Below are positions 16,882 through 25,249 of a DNA stretch of 64,000 nt, in pieces; the stretch's first letter is position 1, and every line of letters begins with the position of its first letter. Source of the DNA: JAKFEW01 sp036675505. GTDB taxonomy: Bacteria; Cyanobacteriota; Sericytochromatia; S15B-MN24; JAQBPE01. Both the position numbers and the translations under genes were made by a program. The notes under the pieces are model-generated. The model saw nothing but the letters and a program-made list of their open reading frames with translations, made no database searches and had not been told where the DNA came from. The stretch is taken from positions 110,928 to 174,927 of the forward strand of contig JAKFEW010000041.1 of assembly GCA_036675505.1 (NCBI GenBank). The letters are read 5' to 3'.

Positions 16882-18423
16882 GTGACCGACCCTATAGCGA
16901 CCCTCACGGCCTTACTCGCCGCCCTCGACGACCCCCGCGGGGGCGGTGAGGTGTGGGACCTCCACGACGCCGACGCCCGGCTCCCGCTCGGCGGCGGCGT
17001 GGTCCGGCGGAGCGACATCCCGCGCGACGCGTTCGCCACGGCCTTCGAGGCCGACGCGGCACTCTACGCACAGCTGCGGCCGAACCAGCCGCGGGGGCCG
17101 CTGCTTACCGCGCTCCGCCTCGAGCGCGTGGACGACGCCGGCGTGGGCCAGCGGGTCGCCTGGCTCCAGGCCAGCGAGGCCCGCACGGGTGTGGCCGTGC
17201 GGGTGGCGCTGGGGCTCGACCTCGGCCGCATCGGCTGGGCCACGCTGGCGCCGCCGGACGCCGCGTGGGGCTGGGCCGAGGGCCAGGCGCAGGCGCTCGC
17301 GGACCACGCCTACGGCCGCGGCCACTTCCCGCGCAGCTGGCTCGACGCCGCCTGGCGGCGCCTGCACGGCCACGAGCGCCCCGCGCTGCACAGCCTGCCC
17401 GAGGCCGCCTTCGCTTGCGCGGGCAGCAGCGACTGCTGCCGCGTGGACTGGGCGATCGAGGTCGACAGCGCCTTCCAGGCCGTGCTCGACGCCGTGCCCT
17501 GGGATGCCGCGCATGCGCGACACGTGGGCGTGCAGCTGCCCGTCACGCCGGCCGGCACGCTGCAGGTGAAGGCCGACGACGCGCCCTGCGGCTTCCTCGA
17601 CGCCGACGGCCGCTGCGCGATCCACAAGACGCTCGGGCGGCCGCTCTTCCCGGCCTGCGCGCTCTTCCCCTTCGCCTTCGCGCTGACGCCGGACGGCGTC
17701 GACGTCTCGACCTCCGGCCTGTGTGGCGCGGCGCGGGCGGGGCTCGGGCCGAAGCTCGCGGAGCGGACCGCGGACCTTTACGATCGCCTCACGATCGCCG
17801 CGACCCCGCCGATCCGCACGCCGGTGTACCGCCTCGCCACGGACCGCCCGGTGGCCTGGCCGGCCTTCCGCGCGGCCGAGGCCGCCCTGCTCGCGGCCCT
17901 CGCCCGCGAGGACCTGCCGTTCAGGGAGCGCCTGTGGCGCGGCGGCCAGGCGCTCGCCGCCGCGGGCGCCGGGGGCGCGCCCACCGTGCCGCCGGATGCG
18001 CCCACCGCCCCGTCGCCCGTGACGGCCGACCAGGCCGCCGCGATGCGCGAGTTCCTCGCGCCCTGGCTCAGCCAGCTCGCGATCGGCCCCGACGTCGTGG
18101 CCCAGCCGGACGAGCCGCTGCCGGAGGCGCCGCTGCTGGCGCGCTTCCTGCGCAACCTCCACTGGTCGAAGGTGCTCTCGTTCCACTTCGATCTCGCGAC
18201 GTCGCACACGGCGGCCGTCGCGATCTGGCTGCTGGTGCTGCACCTGCGCGCGGCGCACGGCCAGGTGCCCGACGCCGCCTGGTCGCAGCTCGGCAAGATG
18301 TTCACCCACGGCGCGGGCCTCAGGCCTTACCTGGGCGACGATCCGGACGCGCGCGCGCGCCGCGCCATGCTCGGCGATCCGGCTTTCGCGCTCTGGCTCA
18401 CGGGTTTCCAGGGGCCGCGCTGA
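16882..18423 (+). CDS. FliB-like cysteine-cluster protein (possible flagellin lysine N-methylase)
   Basis: About 513 residues. The start is uncertain: GTG at 16882 or in-frame GTG at 16867. The middle has FACAGSSDCCRVDWAIEVD, then CGFLDADGRCAIHKTLG, then FPACALFPF and TSGLCG. This is the order and spacing of the YkgJ-type metal cluster found in Salmonella FliB, whose product methylates flagellin lysines. The C-terminal part (LRNLHWSKVLSFHFDLAT and LGKMFTHG) also follows the FliB layout. A minimal flagellin gene starts 123 nt downstream on the same strand. The family of cysteine-cluster proteins is broad, so methylase function is inference from motif order plus neighbour. Confidence 0.6.
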   Translation: MTDPIATLTALLAALDDPRGGGEVWDLHDADARLPLGGGVVRRSDIPRDAFATAFEADAALYAQLRPNQPRGPLLTALRLERVDDAGVGQRVAWLQASEARTGVAVRVALGLDLGRIGWATLAPPDAAWGWAEGQAQALADHAYGRGHFPRSWLDAAWRRLHGHERPALHSLPEAAFACAGSSDCCRVDWAIEVDSAFQAVLDAVPWDAAHARHVGVQLPVTPAGTLQVKADDAPCGFLDADGRCAIHKTLGRPLFPACALFPFAFALTPDGVDVSTSGLCGAARAGLGPKLAERTADLYDRLTIAATPPIRTPVYRLATDRPVAWPAFRAAEAALLAALAREDLPFRERLWRGGQALAAAGAGGAPTVPPDAPTAPSPVTADQAAAMREFLAPWLSQLAIGPDVVAQPDEPLPEAPLLARFLRNLHWSKVLSFHFDLATSHTAAVAIWLLVLHLRAAHGQVPDAAWSQLGKMFTHGAGLRPYLGDDPDARARRAMLGDPAFALWLTGFQGPR

Positions 18424-18546
18424 CAAACGAATCAATCTTCATCCAAAACCCAGGCTTGATTGGTCGGCTCCGAGGGTATCTAGTGATCACGGCGGGCAAC
18501 CGTTGTCGGTGGTGGGGATCACCGGAGTCGGGGCAGGGGTGGAATT

Positions 18547-19359
18547 TTGCTGGCTGGTCTTTCAGTCAACACAGGGGTGCGCGCGATCGCCCACCAGGGC
18601 GACGCCGTCGCGCGAAGCACGGCGCGCCTGGCCGCGGGCCTGCGCATTCGCAGCGCCGCGGACGATGCCGCCGGGCTCGGCCTCTCCGAGTACCTGCGCT
18701 CCCAGCAACGCGGCCTGCGCATGGCCGTGACGAACCTCTCGGAGGCGATGAGCTTCCTGGGTGTCGGCCTCGATGGCCTCGCGGCCGTCAACGACGTCCT
18801 GCAGCGGATGCGTGAGCTCGCCGTCCAGGCCCGCAACGGCACGGTCTCCACCGCCCAGCAGACCTCGATCCGGGCCGAGTGGACCGAGTGCGTCAACTCC
18901 CTCACCCAGGCGCGGGCGATCGCGGCCCAGGCCCGCCTGGACTTCTCGCTGCCGTTCGGCCAGCGCCAGATCGACATCCAGGTCGGCGCCAACAACGGCG
19001 ACAAGATCACGGTCAGCTACGAGAACCTGCGCACGGCGATGATCACGTCGATCGCGTCCCTCACCCTGACGCTGCCCAACGCGGCCACCTCGATCACGGT
19101 GGTCGATACCGCCATCGGCGCGATCACCGCCCAGGAAAGCCAGCTCGGCGCGGTGCACAACCGCCTGGAATCGTTGCTGAAAACCACGTTGCAGCAGATC
19201 GCGGACGTCTCCGCCGCGGAATCGCGCATCCGCGACGTGGACGTGGCCGCCGAGATGACCGCGCTCACCCGCGCGAACGTGCTGCAGGCCAGCTCCGTGC
19301 AGGTCGCCAAGACCCACAACATCAGCCGTACCGCGGCGCTGCAGCTGCTCCGGGCCTAG
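18547..19359 (+). CDS. Minimal flagellin
   Basis: 270 residues comprising only the conserved D0/D1 parts. The N-terminus is LSVNTGVRAIAHQGDAVARS and RLAAGLRIRSAADDAAGLG, matching flagellin N domains. The C-terminus is ESRIRDVDVAAEMTALTRAN through NISRTAALQLL. There is no surface-exposed D2/D3 insert. The start is TTG at 18547 with aggggtgg about 6 nt upstream; no ATG fits the conserved N-terminus. No hook, motor or chaperone genes are in the window. Its stop overlaps the convergent TPR gene by 4 nt (CTAG). Lysines are few (about four), which matters for the FliB idea. Confidence 0.9.
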   Translation: MLAGLSVNTGVRAIAHQGDAVARSTARLAAGLRIRSAADDAAGLGLSEYLRSQQRGLRMAVTNLSEAMSFLGVGLDGLAAVNDVLQRMRELAVQARNGTVSTAQQTSIRAEWTECVNSLTQARAIAAQARLDFSLPFGQRQIDIQVGANNGDKITVSYENLRTAMITSIASLTLTLPNAATSITVVDTAIGAITAQESQLGAVHNRLESLLKTTLQQIADVSAAESRIRDVDVAAEMTALTRANVLQASSVQVAKTHNISRTAALQLLRA

Positions 19360-20216
19360 CGCTCGAGCCCGATCGCCGCGAGCTCCAGCTCCGCCGCCGC
19401 GATGCCCTTGAACTTCGCGCGGTAGTAGTTCGCCTCGACCCGCGCCTTGTCCTGCTGGCCGGCCTTGAGCCGGGCGCGGATCAGGTAGGCGTGGTTCAGG
19501 TAGAAGAACGGATCGACGTGGTTGGCCTTCTCGAGGAGGTCGACCGCGCGGGCCGGGTCGCCGCCCATGATCCAGGGCGCGAAGTAGTGGTAGCGGCCCA
19601 TCGCGGAGAGCGCGTTGGCGTTGCCGGCGTCGAGCCGCAGGGCCTCCTCGAAAGCCGCGCGCGCCGCCGGGCCGTTGGCCAGCTTGTCGAGCAGGTTGCC
19701 GCGATCGGCCTTGAGGCCGAGCGCCGCGCCGCGCAGCACGAGCACCCAGGCCTTGAACGTGGGGCCCTCGCGGTCGGCGCGCGGCATCAGCGCTTCGGCC
19801 GCGCGCTGCGCCTCGTCGAAGCGCTCCAGGTGCAGCAGGGCCGAGGCCACGCCCCACGCCGCGTGCGCGTCCTCGGGCGCCGCGCGCCGGGCCTCGCCGT
19901 ACTGCGCGAGCGCGCCGGCCCAGTCGCCCGTGTACCAGGCGTAGTCGGCCCGCGCGAGCGTGGCTTCCCGCGTGGCCGCGGGCAGGCGCTGGAGGTCCTC
20001 GTGGGCTTCGGCGAAAGCGCCCTGCTTCATGAGCGTCTCGGCGCGCCAGGCCAGCGCCGTGGGGTCGTTCGGCGCCAGGCGCAGGCGCTGGGTGGCCTGC
20101 TGCTCGATCGCCTCGAACTTGTTCTCGAAGAAGATCGCCTCGAGCTCCGCGGCGGCGGCGGGCTCGGCCGTTAGCAGGGCGAGGATGAGGGTGGCGGGGA
20201 CGAGCGCGCGAAGCAT
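19356..20216 (-). CDS. Exported TPR protein
   Basis: 286 residues from the ATG at 20216, chosen because of the strong ribosome site AGGAGGTCG and the signal peptide that follows (LVPATLILALLTAEPAAAA). The rest is a string of TPR-like helices (RLRLAPNDPTALAWRAETLM, YGEARRAAPEDAHAAWGVAS, FEEALRLDAGNANALSAMGR). Such proteins act as periplasmic scaffolds. It converges on the flagellin gene; no functional link is implied. Confidence 0.8.
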   Translation of the reverse strand: MLRALVPATLILALLTAEPAAAAELEAIFFENKFEAIEQQATQRLRLAPNDPTALAWRAETLMKQGAFAEAHEDLQRLPAATREATLARADYAWYTGDWAGALAQYGEARRAAPEDAHAAWGVASALLHLERFDEAQRAAEALMPRADREGPTFKAWVLVLRGAALGLKADRGNLLDKLANGPAARAAFEEALRLDAGNANALSAMGRYHYFAPWIMGGDPARAVDLLEKANHVDPFFYLNHAYLIRARLKAGQQDKARVEANYYRAKFKGIAAAELELAAIGLER

Positions 20217-20451
20217 GGGGGCGACCTCCTGGGCAGCCCATGATACCGGCTGGCGGCGATCGCCGCTTGCTGAATGCTTGAAAGCTAGCATTGACGCTTG
20301 CTTCACGCCTGCCTGTGGCTGAAATGTAACAATCGCCCGGGTCCGCACGCAACAATCGCTTAAGATGCCGTCGGCATGATGGGGAAGCTGGCGGGCGGTC
20401 ATTCGCCCGAGCCCGGGGCCGGGGGGTCTCCGTCAGGAAGGTCGGCACGCG

Positions 20452-20697
20452 TTGTTCTGGTTCAATTACACGATGCTCCATGGTCGGCTCGTGATCATGG
20501 ACGTGACCGAAATCCACGTGAACGGCGTCCGCTGTTACACGGCCGCGTGGTCCGAGGACCCGCGGATCAGCGTCACGGACTACTCGCCCGACCTCGCGCT
20601 CGCGAGGCTCACGGCCCACCTCGAGCGCCGCTTGACGCCGTTGCAAGTGCGCGTCACCTTCCTGCCGCAGCCCCAGTTCCAGCCTGTCCACGCCTGA
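20452..20697 (+). CDS. Small hypothetical protein
   Basis: Up to 81 residues. In-frame ATGs at 20473 and 20497 are also possible starts, giving 74 or 66 residues. The core VTEIHVNGVRCYTAAWSED and LARLTAHLERRLTPLQVRV looks like a small alpha/beta protein, and composition fits real coding. No family recognised. It is followed after 23 nt by another tiny gene and then the helicase, so the three may be cotranscribed. Confidence 0.5.
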   Translation: MFWFNYTMLHGRLVIMDVTEIHVNGVRCYTAAWSEDPRISVTDYSPDLALARLTAHLERRLTPLQVRVTFLPQPQFQPVHA

Positions 20698-20720
20698 TCC
20701 CGTTCGCGAAGGAGGCCCGT

Positions 20721-20852
20721 ATGGCGACGTTCACGGAGCTCGAGCCGGCGCTCGAAGCGCTGACGGAGGCGGACGACGAAGTCCCCTCGGACGTCTGGGC
20801 GCGCCTCTGGGAGGAGTGGGAGCCGTTCGGGCTCGAAACCGCGGGCGATTGA
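20721..20852 (+). CDS. Very small acidic protein upstream of the SNF2 helicase
   Basis: 43 residues from an ATG 7 nt after AAGGAGG. It is rich in Glu, Asp and Trp (EADDEVPSDVWARLWEEWEP). The strong ribosome site and a position 27 nt before the helicase start support it being expressed. No function can be assigned. Confidence 0.5.
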   Translation: MATFTELEPALEALTEADDEVPSDVWARLWEEWEPFGLETAGD

Positions 20853-20879
20853 CGCCCACCGAAGTGCTAAACTGAGGGC

Positions 20880-22556
20880 GTGAGCGCGTTCACGCCGGAG
20901 CCGTCAGCGATCCTCGCGGGCGGCGAAATCGTCCTCGAATTCCCCTTTCAGGCCGCCTGGATCGCTGCGATCCGGCGGCTGCGTCGGCGTCGCTGGGAGC
21001 CGGCCACGAAGACCTGGCGCGTGCCGGCGGACCTCGCGCCCGAGCTGCTGGAGGTCCTCGCGGTCGCCGGCGCGCCGGAGGCCTGGCTCGACCAGCTGCG
21101 GCCGCACGCCCGCGAGGCGGTGGCCGAGGCCGCGCACGCGGGCGCGCGGGCCCAGCGGGTGTGGGAGACCGCGGTGCCGCACCTCGCCACGCGCTGGCCG
21201 GACCTGTTCACGCACCAGCGCGCGGGCGTCGGCTTCCTGCTCACGCCGCGATCGTCGCGCGGGGCGATCCTGGCCGACGAGATGGGGCTCGGCAAGACGC
21301 GCCAGGCGATCGCCGCCGCCCACGAGGCCTTTCCGGATTGCCCCCACCTCGTGGTCTGCCCCGCCGCGCTCACGCGCCACTGGGAGCGCGAGATCGCCCG
21401 CGCGCTGCCGGGCGCCGAGGTCGCCGTGCTCGGCCGCCCCTACAGGCCCGCGGCCTGGACCGTGCTCAGCTACGATCGCCTCGCCACCCACCACGTCGCG
21501 CTGCGCGAGGCCCGCTGGGGCGCCTTGATCCTCGACGAGGCGCACTACATCAAGAACATGCGCTCGCGCCGCTCGCGCCTCGTGCTCGGCGGCCCGGGCG
21601 CGCCTGGCCTGGCCGACCGCGCCGGCCAGCTATACCTGCTCACCGGCACGCCGGTCGCGAACCGGCCGATGGACCTCTTCGCGCTGCTGCGCGCGATCCG
21701 CCATCCGCTGGGCGACGACCGGCTGCTCTTCGGCGTGCGTTACTGCGCCGGCCACCAGACCCCGCACGGCTGGGATCTGCGCGGCGCGTCCAACCTCGAC
21801 TCCTTGCGCGAGCGGCTGGCCGATACGCTGCTGCGGCGCACCAAGGACGAGGTGCTGGACCTGCCGCCCAAGCTGCGCACCTACCTGCCGATCGAGGTGG
21901 ACCTCGACGCCTACCGCCGGGTCTGGCTTGCCTACGCCGAGCGCGTGGCCGCAGCCTCGCGCAACCGGCGGCGACTGGCCCGCCGGCTGCTGCTCGCCGA
22001 GATCGCGAAGCTGCGGCATGCGGCCGCCCTCGCGAAGATCCCCGCGGCGCTCGAGGTGGCGGCCGAGATGGTCGAGGCGGGCGAGAAGGTGCTGGTGTTC
22101 TCCTACCACCGGGCCGTGGTGAAGGCCTTCCGCGAGCGCTTCGGCGCCCAGGCCGTCGCGGTGGTGGGCGGGCAGTCGTCGCGCACGCGCCAGGCCGCCG
22201 TGGACGCGTTCGAGCAGGACCACGGCGTGCGGCTGCTGGTGGGCGACGTGCGGGCGGCGGGGCACGGCTTCACGCTGGCCGCCGCGTCGCAAGTGCTATT
22301 CGTGGACTATGGCTGGACCGCGGCCGAGCACCTGCAGGCCGAGGACCGGGCCCACCGGATCGGGCAGCGGCAGCTGGTGACGGTGACCTACCTGTCGGCG
22401 GTCGGGACGATCGACGAGGAGGTGGAGGCGTTGTTGGGGCAGAAGCTGGAGATCGCGGCGCGGCTGATCGACGGGGCGGAGCCGACCGGGCGCATGAGCT
22501 ACCTGGACGATCTGGTGGAGATCCTTGCCAGGCCAGACCACCACCCTGGTGGCTGA
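20880..22556 (+). CDS. SNF2-family DNA helicase/translocase (SMARCAL1-like)
   Basis: 558 residues, GTG start. After a short N-terminal domain with KTWRVPADLAPEL come the motor motifs: I ILADEMGLGKTRQA, II LILDEAHYIKN, III LLTGTPVANRP, then LRRTKDEVLDLPPK, V LLVGDVRAAGHGFTL and VI AEDRAHRIGQ. This is an ATP-driven double-stranded DNA translocase used in remodelling or fork repair. The compact size and N-terminal HARP-like W...TKTWRVP element point to the SMARCAL1-type branch rather than RapA. It faces the ParB-like gene convergently, with a small hairpin (ccacc/ggtgg) at its 3' end. Confidence 0.88.
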   Translation: MSAFTPEPSAILAGGEIVLEFPFQAAWIAAIRRLRRRRWEPATKTWRVPADLAPELLEVLAVAGAPEAWLDQLRPHAREAVAEAAHAGARAQRVWETAVPHLATRWPDLFTHQRAGVGFLLTPRSSRGAILADEMGLGKTRQAIAAAHEAFPDCPHLVVCPAALTRHWEREIARALPGAEVAVLGRPYRPAAWTVLSYDRLATHHVALREARWGALILDEAHYIKNMRSRRSRLVLGGPGAPGLADRAGQLYLLTGTPVANRPMDLFALLRAIRHPLGDDRLLFGVRYCAGHQTPHGWDLRGASNLDSLRERLADTLLRRTKDEVLDLPPKLRTYLPIEVDLDAYRRVWLAYAERVAAASRNRRRLARRLLLAEIAKLRHAAALAKIPAALEVAAEMVEAGEKVLVFSYHRAVVKAFRERFGAQAVAVVGGQSSRTRQAAVDAFEQDHGVRLLVGDVRAAGHGFTLAAASQVLFVDYGWTAAEHLQAEDRAHRIGQRQLVTVTYLSAVGTIDEEVEALLGQKLEIAARLIDGAEPTGRMSYLDDLVEILARPDHHPGG

Positions 22557-22581
22557 CTCACCTCAGCAACACCTACCTCAC

Positions 22582-23748
22582 TCAGCCCAGGCGCTGGCGC
22601 ACCTCGTCCGCCAGCCGCCCAATCGCCTCCCACTGCCGCTTCGCGTCATCCGACGCCTGCGACCCCGACTCCATGATCATCGCCGCCCACTCGCCCGCCG
22701 ACAGCGTCGACAGCTGCGAATGCGCCTCGGCCAGCGCCGCGAGCGGTAGGCCGAAGATCGGCGTGACGGGGTCTTCCTCCCACGGCGGCAGGTCGCCTTC
22801 GCCCAGGTCGGCCACCGTGGCCTCGGCGACGGCTTCGGCCCGGCCCGGCACGCCGATCGGCATGTAGCGGCGGTCCGCGGCCATCTCGCGCGGCTCGTCG
22901 GTGAACTCGCGCTTCTTGGGCGGCGCGTACAGGTTGCGGATCGCGGAGGCGGGCGCCTTCTCGAGCGGCAGCCAGGCGTCGTCGCTGCCGTCGTCATGGT
23001 GGACGCGGATGCCCTTCGAGACCACCTCGTCGAACATGTTGGGCTCGCGCGCCAGCAGCTGGCCGAGCGCGCGGGCGTGGCCCTTGTTCAGGCCCTTCTC
23101 GACGGTGGTGTTGATGACGTGCTCGGGCAGCTGCAGCAGCGAGATGTCGGCCGACAGGAACGACTTCGGCTCCTTGTTCGCCATCTCCCGCAGGATCTGG
23201 CGCACGAGCTCCTCTTTGAGGGCGGCGAACTTGCGCGCGGGGTCGTAGCCGCTCGGGTCGTCGGGCACCTTGGTCAGGCGCTCGAGCACCGCGCCGACGC
23301 GGGCCGCGGGGGTGTCGCCGTCCACCGAGCGCTCGTACTCGGGGTCGAGGTTGAGCGTGGCGTCGAGGAACTTCACGATCGCCTCGGCATGCTCGATCGG
23401 GTGCAGCCGCGTGCTCTTGATGTTCTCATGCAGCGTCATGCGCCGCGCCGTGATGTCCGCGCACTCGACGACCTCGACGGGCAGCGTTGCCCAGCCGAGC
23501 TGGCGGCAGGCCTCGGCGCGCTGGTGGCCGAAGACGAGCTCGAAGCCGCCCTCGGTCTCGCGCACGCGCGGGCGCTGCAACACGCCGACGGCCTCGATGC
23601 TCTCGACCAGGCTCGCGATGACGAGCGGGTCGTAGGCCTTGCGGGGCTGGTGGGGGCTCGGCACCACCTGGTTCATGGGGATGTCGTCCGTCCGCACGAC
23701 GCGGACGTCGCGGGCGGGGTTGGGAAGGTTCTGGATGGTCTCGGTCAT
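22582..23748 (-). CDS. Orphan ParB/Spo0J-like protein
   Basis: 388 residues. The N-terminal ParB domain shows PHQPRKAYDPLVIASLVESI, FVFGHQRAEACRQLGW-like spacing (FELVFGHQRAEACRQ) and the phosphate-contacting ENIKSTRLHPIEHAEA. A helix-turn-helix region follows (LSADISLLQLPEHVINTTVE, GLNKGHARALGQLL). No ParA is adjacent and no parS-like clusters were noticed nearby, so it is more likely a ParB-fold regulator or accessory factor than the chromosomal segregation protein. GGAGGAAACC precedes the ATG. The C-terminal 120 residues are unlike standard ParB dimerisation domains. Confidence 0.85.
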   Translation of the reverse strand: MTETIQNLPNPARDVRVVRTDDIPMNQVVPSPHQPRKAYDPLVIASLVESIEAVGVLQRPRVRETEGGFELVFGHQRAEACRQLGWATLPVEVVECADITARRMTLHENIKSTRLHPIEHAEAIVKFLDATLNLDPEYERSVDGDTPAARVGAVLERLTKVPDDPSGYDPARKFAALKEELVRQILREMANKEPKSFLSADISLLQLPEHVINTTVEKGLNKGHARALGQLLAREPNMFDEVVSKGIRVHHDDGSDDAWLPLEKAPASAIRNLYAPPKKREFTDEPREMAADRRYMPIGVPGRAEAVAEATVADLGEGDLPPWEEDPVTPIFGLPLAALAEAHSQLSTLSAGEWAAMIMESGSQASDDAKRQWEAIGRLADEVRQRLG

Positions 23749-23778
23749 GGTTTCCTCCGGGACAGCTTTATGCCCCGA

Positions 23779-25212
23779 CTAACGATCGCCATAGCGGGCG
23801 AGCAGGCCCTGGGTGAGCCCGTTCGCGGCGGTGATTTCCCGGAAGACGTGCACCCCCTCGGTGGGGACGCGCGCCAGGTTGCCCTTGGGCGAGCGGTCGA
23901 CGCCGTACAGGCCGAACTTCGGCTTGTAGCCATCGACCCACTCGAAGTTGTCCATCAGCGTCCAGTGGATGTAGCCGCGCACGTCCACGCCGTCGCGGAT
24001 CGCGCGGGCCACCTGTTGCAGATGGCGGACCAGGTACGAGCCGCGCAGGTTGCCCTGGCGGTCGTCGATGCCGTTCTCGGTGATGATGATCGGGATGCGG
24101 CGGCCGTCCGGCAGCTTGGTGTACTCGTTGCAGAGCTTGAGCGCGCGGTAGAGCCCTTCCGGGTAATCCTCCCAGCCCATGCCGGTCAACGGCGCGCCGG
24201 GCTTCGGGCAGCGCTCGGGCTTGCCGCCGGCGTCGCACATGTAGCGCGTGTAGTAATTGAGCCCGATGAAATCCGCGGCCGACGCGCCGCGCGGGTCGAA
24301 GCCGGTGACGCCGCGCGAGCCCGGCAGCGTGAAGCGCAGCTGGCCGGTGGTCATCGCGAGCACCGGCGCGCGGTCGAAGGCCTTCTCGTTGAAGCTCGCC
24401 GTCAGCACGTCCATCGGGTCGAGCGGGTTCAGCGGATCGAACATCGCGACGTGGTGCGCGAAGCCCACGCACGCGGCGCGGCCGTCGCCGTCCGGGTCGG
24501 CGTGGTCCGCGCCATGCAGGGCGTGGTAGGCGGCGGCGTGCCCCTGCGCCAGGTGCGCCATCACCTGCAACGCCTCCTCGCGGCTCTTGTGGAACGGCGG
24601 CCATTCGCCGCCGTCGTAAGCGTTGAAGGCGAGCACGTTCGGCTCGTTGACCGTGCACCAAAGGTCGACCTCGCGGCCGAACTCGCGGCCGCAGAACGCG
24701 GCGAAGTTCGCGAAGTCCACGATCGACCGCTTGTCGAGCCAGCCGCCCTGCGCCGCCAGCCACTTCGGGCTCGTGAAGTGCTGCAGCGTGACCATCGGCT
24801 CGAGGCCGCGCTTGCGCAGCGCCTTGAAGACCTTGTGGTAGTGGTCGATCGCGTCCCAGTCGCGCTTGCCCTTTACCGGCTCGATGCGGCTCCACTCGAT
24901 CGAGAGGCGGTGGACGCTGTGCCCCATCGCCTGGGCCAGCGCGAAGTCCGCGTCGAAGCGGCGCCAGTGGTCGACGCCCACGGCGGCGCTGTCGCCGGTC
25001 TTCACGAAGCCCGGCTGGGTCTTCTCGGCCGCGGTCCAGTCGTTGTCGAGGCCGTTGCCTTCGACCTGGTGGGCGGCGGTGGCGGCGCCCCAGAGGAAGT
25101 CCGCGGGGAAGGGGATCTCGGCCTTGGCGGCCGCCGGGCCCGCGAGCGCCGTGGCCGGGGCCGCGGCGAGCAGGCACGTGGCGATGCCGATGCCTAGGCG
25201 CTGCAAGGACAT
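23779..25212 (-). CDS. Exported GH1 beta-glycosidase
   Basis: 477 residues from the ATG at 25212, chosen for the AGGAGACAACC ribosome site and the signal peptide directly after it (cleavage near ALAGPAAA). The GH1 barrel is complete: FLWGAATAAHQVEG, the acid/base Glu in TVNEPN, FIGLNYY, nucleophile Glu in IITENG and the C-terminal YIHWTLMDNFEW. It should hydrolyse beta-glucosides or related sugars with retention. Export of GH1 enzymes is uncommon in bacteria, and a second exported GH1 lies at 33105. A possible Ca-binding-like DHADPDGDGR loop is inserted near residue 245. Confidence 0.92.
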   Translation of the reverse strand: MSLQRLGIGIATCLLAAAPATALAGPAAAKAEIPFPADFLWGAATAAHQVEGNGLDNDWTAAEKTQPGFVKTGDSAAVGVDHWRRFDADFALAQAMGHSVHRLSIEWSRIEPVKGKRDWDAIDHYHKVFKALRKRGLEPMVTLQHFTSPKWLAAQGGWLDKRSIVDFANFAAFCGREFGREVDLWCTVNEPNVLAFNAYDGGEWPPFHKSREEALQVMAHLAQGHAAAYHALHGADHADPDGDGRAACVGFAHHVAMFDPLNPLDPMDVLTASFNEKAFDRAPVLAMTTGQLRFTLPGSRGVTGFDPRGASAADFIGLNYYTRYMCDAGGKPERCPKPGAPLTGMGWEDYPEGLYRALKLCNEYTKLPDGRRIPIIITENGIDDRQGNLRGSYLVRHLQQVARAIRDGVDVRGYIHWTLMDNFEWVDGYKPKFGLYGVDRSPKGNLARVPTEGVHVFREITAANGLTQGLLARYGDR

Positions 25213-25249
25213 GGTTGTCTCCTTCACGCTTCAGTGTCTCCCCTGCCGT

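Noticed and set aside
13284..17039. Longer form of the kinase starting at 17039
   Set aside because: The added 71 residues have no homology and overlap the divergent FliB-like gene; the ATG at 16826 begins the kinase domain properly.
16912..18435. A 507-codon frame antisense to the FliB-like gene
   Set aside because: Low-complexity Arg/Ala/Val composition without motifs; the plus strand carries the cysteine cluster.
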